A stretch of 13,029 bases of DNA from Phlyctochytrium arcticum (lineage: Eukaryota > Chytridiomycota > Chytridiomycetes > Chytridiales > Chytridiaceae). Under the pieces are notes generated by a model that was not told the DNA's origin, searched no databases, and saw only the letters and a program-made list of their open reading frames with translations. This document shows, piece after piece, positions 7,560-13,029 of this stretch (position 1 is its first letter; each line of letters begins with the position of its first letter). Both the position numbers and the translations under genes were made by a program. Where the stretch lies: assembly GCA_025602905.1 (NCBI GenBank), contig JAHLKI010000090.1:1-13029 (forward strand), read 5' to 3'.

Positions 7560-7993
7560 CTCACCAATGGAACATCGTCCCTGCTAATCCTGTTATACAA
7601 ATCGACAACCTCGACTGCAATTGCATGTTTTCCCGCCAGTATATGCTCCCGTGTGTCCATCTCTTTCACCAAGACATGTGCGCGGAGGAGACCACTTTCA
7701 CCGACGCCGCGTGGGAAAGGTTTATTGGAGATTTTGAAGAATCGGGATTTGAGCTTTATTGGGGCCGAGGAACGGCGCCTGTCAGGGAAATTGTGGTGAC
7801 TCCGGCGCAGGTCAAGAAGAACCACCGCAAAACCCGCGTAAAGGCAGCTGTGGAGCAACTTCAAAGCTTCCATTTCAAGCTCGAGGACCACCTTGAAGCA
7901 AACCCCATTTTTGAAGCGATGATGGAACGATTCTTAGCTCAATTAGAAGGCTATACTAGTCAGACTACAACCCAAGTTTGGAAATGGCACTAG
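7560..7993 (+). pseudogene. C-terminal fragment of SWIM zinc-finger protein, probably MULE-type transposase
   Basis: An in-frame stretch runs from the LTR boundary to TAG at 7991-7993. The ATG at 7625 is internal to the motif and is not a credible start. The core is a SWIM zinc finger, C-x-C-x(9)-C-x-H, in DCNCMFSRQYMLPCVHLFH, starting at 7616. It is followed by a Trp/Glu-rich segment (AAWERFIGDFEESGFELYW) and a basic, then helical, tail ending VWKWH. In MULE transposases a SWIM finger of this kind follows the DDE domain, and the LPC-H-x-FH pattern is common there. No DDE domain is present, and the left side is cut by the retroelement LTR. It is therefore a truncated gene. A host SWIM protein is the alternative. 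Confidence 0.6.
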
Positions 7994-8345
7994 AAATAGA
8001 AGATAGAAGAGCGAATAGATAGTTTAAACTTTTTTGGTTGGCAATATATGTTGTGAACTTGTATTTCGAATTCCTTGGTCTGGACGTTGTTACCGAGCTG
8101 TCGGTCCGGAGGTGGCTTGGTTGTCTCCCCCCGGCGAGCGATTGGAACCGGATATTACCTCGCCCGAGACGCTCCCCCGCGTTGGGCCTTCAATTGTTGG
8201 GCCTGGCGGTCTGGCGGTCGGGCGTCCGCCCTTTGGGCCGTTCCCATGGCTGTGCCTATTTTTTAAAACTGTGCCTTCCTACTATGATGGACGGTACTAG
8301 TTCTCGCCTTCCAAGGTGCTCTGATGCTTCAGACTGCCAGGCCTG

Positions 8346-8418
8346 TATATAGAAGTGGGATCTTTTTCAACATATTCTTCACTCTACTCCATACATTTAC
8401 ACGTACTTGTCAAAGTTA
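8346..8418 (+). promoter_or_regulatory. TATA box with pyrimidine-rich leader, possibly an LTR relic
   Basis: TATATAG (8346-8352) is followed by a C/T-rich leader, TTTACAC (8396-8402) and CAAAGTTA (8411-8418). The same three motifs in the same order occur in the 3' LTR at 7461, 7538 and 7549. This suggests either a solo LTR relic or a promoter of similar make. No coding sequence clearly follows. Confidence 0.3.
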
Positions 8419-8491
8419 GAGCTTGCCTCGCCTATCTCTGATCTATGGTCATCCATGCAATGGCATTATTCGTTGATGCCACGTTGTGGTT

Positions 8492-8517
8492 CGTTCGAGA
8501 TGTGCGTTCGAGATGTG
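8492..8517 (+). repeat. Perfect tandem duplication of a 13-bp unit
   Basis: CGTTCGAGATGTG occurs twice back to back (8492-8504, 8505-8517), followed by a short ATG/ATGATG run. Confidence 0.8.
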
Positions 8518-8740
8518 ATGATGATGATAAATAGTTTTTCGAGATAAACAACGGAAAAGACGATCACAACAGAAGAGACGAAAAACTATACTAAAAAAAG
8601 GAAGGAGAAGAATATGATAGAACAAACACTAGACTAACTAAGCTAAGGCGAGGATGAAGACGAGAGAAAACAGAGGAAAACGAACAGAGAAAAACGAACA
8701 AAGTACGCCAAACAATACGCTGCATGACAAATTGACAAAT

Positions 8741-8770
8741 GTGTGCGCTGATGTGTGCGCTGATGTGCGC
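8741..8770 (+). repeat. 12-bp tandem repeat, 2.5 units
   Basis: GTGTGCGCTGAT at 8741-8752 and 8753-8764 is followed by a partial third unit. It lies downstream of the minus-strand recombinase. Confidence 0.75.
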
Positions 8771-8887
8771 GAGAGAAAGAAAGGTAGAAAGAAGGACAAA
8801 AGGTGAAAAATGATGCACGATACTATGACCACGGGAAGAGTTAGAAATCCGCCGAGAATTGACATCCAGAAACATCCGCTTACCGTA

Positions 8888-9193
8888 TCACTCTGTTTGA
8901 GAAAGGCCTTCGATAAACTTGTGGAGGGTAATGTGTGGGACGCGCACACTTCCAGATTCAGTGAACATTCTGCTCCTATCCATTTCTTTGGCAATACTCT
9001 CCGTGGACACACCCCTCTCGAGACTCAGCTTTTCAATTGCCGCATATAGGGGTCGCCGAAAGTTAAAAAACTTTCTGTCTGCGTTCGATGCTCGCCACGT
9101 GGCACCGTACTTGTTCTCCATGAACCGCACCGAGACCTGACCATTGCGACCCTGGTCGTACTCTTTCCAGGTGTCCTCCACGGTAGTCAAACT
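8888..9193 (-). pseudogene. GCR1_C DNA-binding domain, C-terminus of the recombinase
   Basis: The frame runs on directly from the preceding exon past the TGA at 9196-9194. It starts TTVEDTWKEYDQG, then VRFMENKYGATWRA and FFNFRRPLYAAIEKL, matching the GCR1_C pattern (W-x-E near the start, YG-x-x-WR, then an aromatic/basic helix). It ends at TGA 8890-8888 after ~100 residues, a normal length for this domain at a protein end. It would give DNA binding to the transposon protein. There is no plausible ATG for it as a separate gene, so I treat it as the last exon. Confidence 0.75.
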
Positions 9194-9804
9194 TCATTCC
9201 ATGGTGCATGGTGGGCGGGGGGCGGTTAAGGATGATGATGCGGCTGAAGAGGAAGATGTCGGGGTGGTCTGGGCAGCAGTAGCAACAGCGCCCGCTTCGA
9301 ATTCATTCAGAGCATTGCGCATCGCGCCTACAATTACCTGTTGAGTCCGGGCGGCCGCCTCGGAAGCTGCTTGAGCACTTGAAGACGCAGTGCGAGCCTC
9401 CTGCTCAATCTGCCCAATACGGTCGAGTGTCGAACTTTGGCTTTGCATCTGAAACGCATCCCGAGACAGCGATGAGAATTCATGTAACCCAATATCGCAA
9501 GAACAAAGAGCTGACATACCCGATCTTGTGTATACATGTCATGCATCAGACGCAGCTGAGCTCGCATGCTGGCCTGTTGCGCTTCAAGTAATGCAATTTG
9601 GGCAGCCATGGCCTGCTCCATCTTTTCCATCCGTTTCTGCATATCTAACACTCCTGCATTGATGCAGTCCCGGGTACTGGTGGCACTCACGGAGATGGCC
9701 GTTGCTACTTCGGGCACGACGTGCATGAACGTGGCAATTGTAGGGTCGGGAGCAGACAAACACGATGCTCGCAAACGTTCTGCATATTCCTTGAATTCAT
9801 TCGA
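9194..9804 (-). pseudogene. Coiled-coil and Ser/Ala-rich linker exons of the recombinase
   Basis: Exon 9804-9520 starts after acceptor CCTAG and encodes FKEYAERLRA, then a heptad-like helix rich in Met, Gln and Ala (MQKRMEKMEQAMAAQIALLE). It ends at donor CGG|GTATGT. Exon 9448-9194 follows acceptor TTTCAG. It continues the coiled coil (IGQIEQEARTASSSAQAASE) and then becomes Ser/Thr/Pro-rich up to TGA. A helical or disordered linker between the recombinase and GCR1_C domains is usual in this family and suggests oligomerisation. Confidence 0.65.
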
Positions 9805-9867
9805 CTAGGTACACGAAGGTGAGTTAATCAGTCAGGTTCGACCTGCCCAAAACCTGACCACACATAC

Positions 9868-10461
9868 CTGGAAAATTGGATGGGTCCAGATGCGATGGTC
9901 GGGACAGGTGGGTTGGAGGAATACGGCGTCTTGGAGGAGGACAACGCGTAGTTCCAGTAAAAGCTTACAGAACTTTTCGGCGGCAATATGCCCGGGCTCA
10001 AGTAAGGGAAGCTGGGTAGCGGCAAATGGGAAGATCTGCTCGACTAGACTCTCGGGAGGAGGGAGTGCGGCGCGTGGCAAGTAGTAACCCCGGCCCTTGG
10101 TTGGCCAACTCCCAAGAGCACGCATGGCTTGACGGGGAAGGTCGATGGTGTAGTGGGCATTCTTGACACCCGTACTCCAGCCGGCGGCACGCGTTAATTG
10201 ATCAGCGTCGACATCTGCGAGCTCAGCTTCTTGTGCGCTTACTTTACGCATGAGATGGGTGACTTTGGCCGATCGGATGCCACAGTGATTGAGAGCGGCC
10301 TTACTATCTTGTGATGTTGATCGTAGTCGATCTGCATCGGCTTTCCTATTAAGAACGAGCATCGGTATAGGTTCACAAAGAAATTTACCCCAGGATGCGC
10401 CTCGTACCTTTGGCATCAACTCGGCGGTACCCTGGCGCAGGTTGAAAGAAATATATGTCAT
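9868..10461 (-). pseudogene. Tyrosine recombinase catalytic exon
   Basis: An open frame from 10461 down to the donor CAG|GTATGT at 9868/9867. Its first ~40 codons probably belong to an intron (10407-10341), because the family-like segment DWYDIYFFQ lies upstream in another frame and joins in frame at 10341/10340. Visible landmarks are His 10257-10255 and Arg 10248-10246 (HLMR), Tyr 10152-10150 (AHYTIDLP), the GRGYYLPRAALPPP segment typical after the nucleophile in Ndc10-like proteins, and LLLELRVVLLQDA near the end. The ATG at 10461 is therefore probably not the start. The recombinase would cut and rejoin DNA through a 3'-phosphotyrosine. Confidence 0.72.
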
Positions 10462-10644
10462 ACCAGTCTTCGCGGCGTAAAGTGTTTGGCATCGGGTTAG
10501 GGCTACACTACTGCCCTCTGCACAGAACCGATGTTTTCACGCCGCCCACGCGCTGCTTTTTGATATCTGTGCCACTGACATAAGCCACCTGCGGGGCGCC
10601 TGCAGTTGTTGACTGACTGACCGACCAAATTTCAAGAAACAACC
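10462..10644. promoter_or_regulatory. Shared upstream region between CRN gene and recombinase remnant
   Basis: On the minus strand, 10600-10411 still reads in one frame through recombinase-like sequence (YVSGTDIKKQR, then VLCRGQ, the TAG stop at 10508, then DWYDIYFFQ). On the plus strand it must serve as the 5' flank and promoter of the CRN gene. There is no TATA box. A tetranucleotide run GACTGACTGACCGACC lies at 10611-10626, and the CRN start context is ACAACCATGG, with A at -3 and G at +4. Confidence 0.5.
10611..10626 (+). repeat. Four GACY tetranucleotide repeats upstream of the CRN start
   Basis: GACTGACTGACCGACC ends 18 bases before the CRN ATG. It may lie in the 5' UTR. Function unknown. 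Confidence 0.6.
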
Positions 10645-12676
10645 ATGGCGACATTCTGGTACCAACTAGTCCATGCAAGCGGAGACTCGTATACCACCCC
10701 AGACAAAGTCTCGCTTCCAAGCGCCAACAGCGACGTTGCGGACCTGCGAAAGGAAGTGAAGAAGGAGTGGGGAGAGGCCCCTCCTCTGAAGGAGGTTGCG
10801 GCTGGAAGTCTCCTCGTCTACGCCAACGTAGAAGCACTCAAGGCCGACAAAGACGAACCCGAACCCAAGCACTGGTTGAAAGCGGGGAAAACGCTGGAAT
10901 CGGTACTGGAAAAAGCAAAAGACCACTCGGATGAGAACCCGCTGTTGATTGTGGTGCCGGATCGAGTTCAGTCGACAACGAATGGTAAGGAAGTGTTTCA
11001 AGTCGAGGATTCATTCATTGCGCAATTGACTTATCTGATCCTAGGTATGACTTTGAGAGGCGCTACCGAATCGGAAGACAAGCACGTTATCGAATTTTGG
11101 CAGAATCTTGGAGGTGTCTCCCATGCAAAGGATATGTACCACCAGAACTGGCTGCGTCTCCCGCATGAGGTTTCGTGGTTTGGAAATACGAAAAGTGGAA
11201 GCGCTTTACTAGTTCGCAAAGCATATGAAACTCTGTGGGATCAGATTCGGATATCGACGGAGGATTTTATTATATGCGGAACTCCAGGTGGGTTGTTTGT
11301 GCGAATTTCGTGGGATGCCTAGACTTATTTGGTTATTGGGTCAGGCGTGGGGAAGACCTATTTCAGCATGTATCTGCTCTGGGTGATTCAAAAAACGTAT
11401 CCTGAAGCAACGATAGTGTGGGAGAGAGCAAACTTGCCATGTCTAGCATTCTGTCCCGATGGGACATGCCTAACATTTGCTCCGACCGATCCGATTAAAG
11501 CCGATAGATATCTGGCAATTAAGAGCAACTGGTATATCGCGGATGCTGTTACGCCATCGTTTGTAGTTCCTGCGCGCACCGTGCTTGTAACATCTCCACG
11601 CTTCGAGCGGTTTAAAGAATTTGAGAAGCAGGATCACACTGAAATTCGGTGGATGCCCACGTGGGATCTTGATGAATTGCAAAGTCTGCACGCATTGGCG
11701 TTTCCGGAAATGGCCTGGGAGGATGTAATGGCGCGAACGGCTTTCTGGGGCGGGGTGCCGCGAACGGTACTGGTTAAGGCGAGAGGCGAATCTGCCAAGA
11801 CTGATGTCCTAGACGGAAAATTTCTTGGTCTTTCCGACCTCCGAAAATGTTTTGAATCTGAGGGGAAGGATCTGTACCCAAGTGCCGCTGTAAGCGGACG
11901 AATTCTGCACTTACGCACTGAAGACCCATACGAAGACGCCGTGGTTCGGTTTGCGTCGAACAAAGTAGCGGACGTCCTTCTTCGCAAGTTTGGCGCCGAA
12001 TTGAAGAACGATATCTTGAGATTGTTCACCGCGGCCTCTGACAACACGATGTTCAGTGGATTGAGGGGAGCGATATTCGAGAACTTGGCTCATCATCGAC
12101 TCCGTGCCGGTGGAACTTTCCAGGTATATTCATTGTTCTTGTCGCTCAATCCTATTGTCGGTAACGCTTGTTCTTTGGAAGGTTCGGGACTTGAAAACTG
12201 AGGCAGTGGAGTCTACAACAATCCCCGATTCGGGTGAGGGTCACTTTTTTGACACTGCCGGGCAGCCTGTCCCGGTTACTGTTCAGAATATATACAATCA
12301 GCCTGTCATTTCAAACCTTGCTGCTATCGATTCGCTCATTCCTCCACATTCTCTGTTCCAGATCACCGTTTCAATATCACACCCCATTCTTGTACGTTCT
12401 ATTCCGCATTACCACCCTATGCTGATCTGGAAGACTACTGACTATGCTTATCAGGTCCATGGATTGAAGCGCTTCCAGAGTTTCTTACACGATCCTGTTA
12501 GATTGTACTTTGTGGTCCCGGCGAACATTTTCGAGAACTATCCCAGACAAGTATATCACACATCAGGAAAGACGGTGTACAGAAAGCGGGATAGATTTGT
12601 GGAAGATATCCAACAGTTTGCCTTGCGAATTGACGTCTCGGAGGACATTTTTAGCAACACGTACTCTTGGAATTAA
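10645..12676 (+). CDS. Crinkler (CRN)-type effector-like protein: header, P-loop ATPase, REase-like domain
   Basis: The ATG has a good context. Exons inferred by splice sites and frame are 10645-10984, 11045-11287, 11345-12123, 12182-12391 and 12455-12676, giving ~597 residues. Residues 1-112 resemble the ubiquitin-like CRN header (VADLRKEVKKEW, SLLVYAN at the usual LFLAK position, ending LLIVVPD). I see no signal peptide. Splicing at 11287/11345 creates Walker A GTPGVGKT (residues 192-199). Later come LVTSPRFERFKEF, MPTWDLDELQSL (~298) and WGGVPR (~329), signatures of the RHS/CRN ATPase. The C-terminus has FENLAHHRL (Glu ~440), AAID (Asp ~504) and FQITVS (~513), then LYFVVP, matching the REase-like nuclease partner. 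Such proteins act in host nuclei or in conflict between genomes in known cases. The role here is inferred. It is divergent from the recombinase and looks intact. Confidence 0.82.
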
Positions 12677-12972
12677 TGGGCAGGGAAAGAGCTATTTGTG
12701 TTCAGTAAGTTGAGAAATTAATGTGCGATGGTATGTCATGACTTTTTGACCGCTACGCATCCATGGTGGACAAAATTGATTTCTGTAGCCTTCTAGAAAC
12801 GCTAATGTTCCCTCAAGTCGTGTTCCTGGCTTGTTGTTCTAGACTCTGACGGCTCCTGAAAGGCCCTTAGAAGTCCCTACCGTTAGCGAAGGCGTCATCA
12901 CGAATTGGTCATAGGTACATAGAGCGCAACACCAACCTTACCAAGTCTGTCAAGTCCGATGGAAAACAAGGT
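12677..12972. other. Intergenic stretch after CRN gene
   Basis: About 300 bases with no supported gene. It would hold the CRN 3' UTR and the promoter region of the next gene. A P-loop-like string GINGQGKSY is encoded in another frame across the CRN stop (12669-12695), but the frame closes at 12713. Confidence 0.5.
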
Positions 12973-12980
12973 TATATAAA
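12973..12980 (+). promoter_or_regulatory. TATA box of the gene starting at 13018
   Basis: TATATAAA lies 38 bases before an ATG in an A-rich leader (CTAAAAAATGG, G at +4). The spacing is short, as in some compact fungal promoters. Confidence 0.5.
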
Positions 12981-13017
12981 GAGTGGAAAACCCTATCGAA
13001 TACAGGAACACTAAAAA

Positions 13018-13029
13018 ATGGACGTGATT
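13018..13029 (+). CDS. Start of an unidentified gene (partial, runs off window)
   Basis: ATG after a TATA box and an A-rich leader. Only four codons (MDVI) are visible, so nothing can be said about the product. Confidence 0.35.

Larger units (their letters stand above)
7994..8887. other. Gene-free stretch with low-complexity and short tandem repeats
   Basis: About 890 bases without a supported gene. Positions 8100-8250 are GC-rich with small repeats (GTTGGGCCT at 8181 and 8196; GGCGGTC twice near 8206). A TATATAG at 8346 is followed by a pyrimidine-rich leader. Positions 8540-8860 are A/G-rich on the plus strand and are probably the 3' flank of the minus-strand recombinase. Open frames here lack domain signatures and I regard them as chance. 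Confidence 0.55.
8888..10600 (-). pseudogene. CryptonF/Ndc10-type tyrosine recombinase with GCR1_C domain, 5' truncated and broken
   Basis: Read on the minus strand, exons inferred from GT-AG junctions and frame join as ~10600-10408, 10340-9868, 9804-9520 and 9448-8888, with introns of 67, 63 and 71 bp. All the joins keep the frame. The protein would contain a recombinase fold resembling the Ndc10 second domain (VTHLMRK with His and Arg, then GW, then HYTIDLPRQAMRALG with the nucleophilic Tyr). It continues into an Ala/Gln-rich coiled coil and a GCR1_C DNA-binding domain. CryptonF elements are DNA transposons carrying this combination, and yeast Ndc10 and Gcr1 are domesticated relatives (published knowledge). 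Two in-frame stops, TAG at 10508-10510 and TGA at 9194-9196, and the absence of the N-terminal half with the first catalytic Arg indicate decay. A 162-bp intron could remove the TGA (see findings). Confidence 0.75.

Noticed and set aside
8034..8352. Three overlapping plus-strand frames in the GC-rich stretch
   Set aside because: All three frames being open reflects base composition. There are no motifs, and Trp/Arg/Gly-rich translations are typical of GC-rich non-coding DNA.
8445..8534. Short ORF of 29 codons after the TATATAG at 8346
   Set aside because: It ends in a simple Asp repeat from a GAT run and has no support beyond position.
8638..9012. Minus-strand open frame rich in Phe, Leu and Ser, overlapping the GCR1_C exon
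   Set aside because: Its hydrophobic look comes from a pyrimidine-rich 3' flank. It overlaps the better-supported GCR1_C frame.
10601..10837. Minus-strand open frame antisense to the CRN header
   Set aside because: Only the part below ~10600 looks recombinase-like. The rest mirrors the CRN exon and has low-complexity content.
1..13029. CRISPR arrays, tRNA or rRNA genes
   Set aside because: No regularly spaced repeats, no cloverleaf or TTCGA-arm signature and no rRNA-like blocks were found. The genes are eukaryotic with introns.

Overview
The window looks like a transposon-rich accessory region of a eukaryotic genome, most likely a fungus or fungus-like microbe. The evidence is short spliceosomal introns (57-71 bp, GT-AG, several with CTGAC-like branch sites), Ty3/Gypsy chromoviruses with chromodomains, an Ndc10-like tyrosine recombinase with a GCR1_C domain, and a Crinkler (CRN) type gene. 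An early-diverging fungus (chytrid or Mortierella-like) or a basidiomycete fits best. An oomycete is not excluded. I cannot name the species.

Layout. (1) Positions 1-5599 hold the body and 3' LTR of a Ty3/Gypsy chromovirus. Gag, protease, reverse transcriptase, RNase H, integrase and chromodomain are all recognisable, but pol is split by five one-base frameshifts, some in homopolymers. The gag/pol junction has a textbook -1 frameshift signal: A AAA AAC directly before the gag stop, then a stem-loop. (2) Positions 5600-5940 have no gene. They carry a 17-base match to the pol linker of the first element, a second near copy of it, and a hairpin. (3) Positions ~5940-7559 hold a second chromovirus, reduced to a decayed 5' LTR, an integrase-chromodomain remnant and a 3' LTR. 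(4) That 3' LTR abuts the C-terminal piece of a SWIM zinc-finger protein, probably a MULE-type transposase (7560-7993). (5) Positions 7994-8887 have no convincing gene and hold short tandem repeats and a possible LTR relic.

(6) Minus strand 8888-~10600 is a broken, intron-containing tyrosine recombinase of the CryptonF/Ndc10 type. Its catalytic domain keeps HxxR and the nucleophilic Tyr. A coiled-coil linker and a C-terminal GCR1_C DNA-binding domain follow. It has lost its N-terminus and carries one or two in-frame stops. (7) Divergently, 10645-12676 is a CRN gene with a ubiquitin-like header, an RHS/CRN-type P-loop ATPase and a restriction-endonuclease-like domain, in up to five exons. One intron splits the Walker A codons. 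(8) A strong TATA box and an ATG at 13018 begin another gene that leaves the window.

The most interesting feature is the head-to-head pairing of a tyrosine recombinase with a CRN effector-like gene, whose upstream region overlaps the decayed recombinase 5' end. This may be a CRN gene that arrived as cargo of, or inserted into, a Crypton-like element. That reading is inference. Most of the rest is layered retrotransposon debris.
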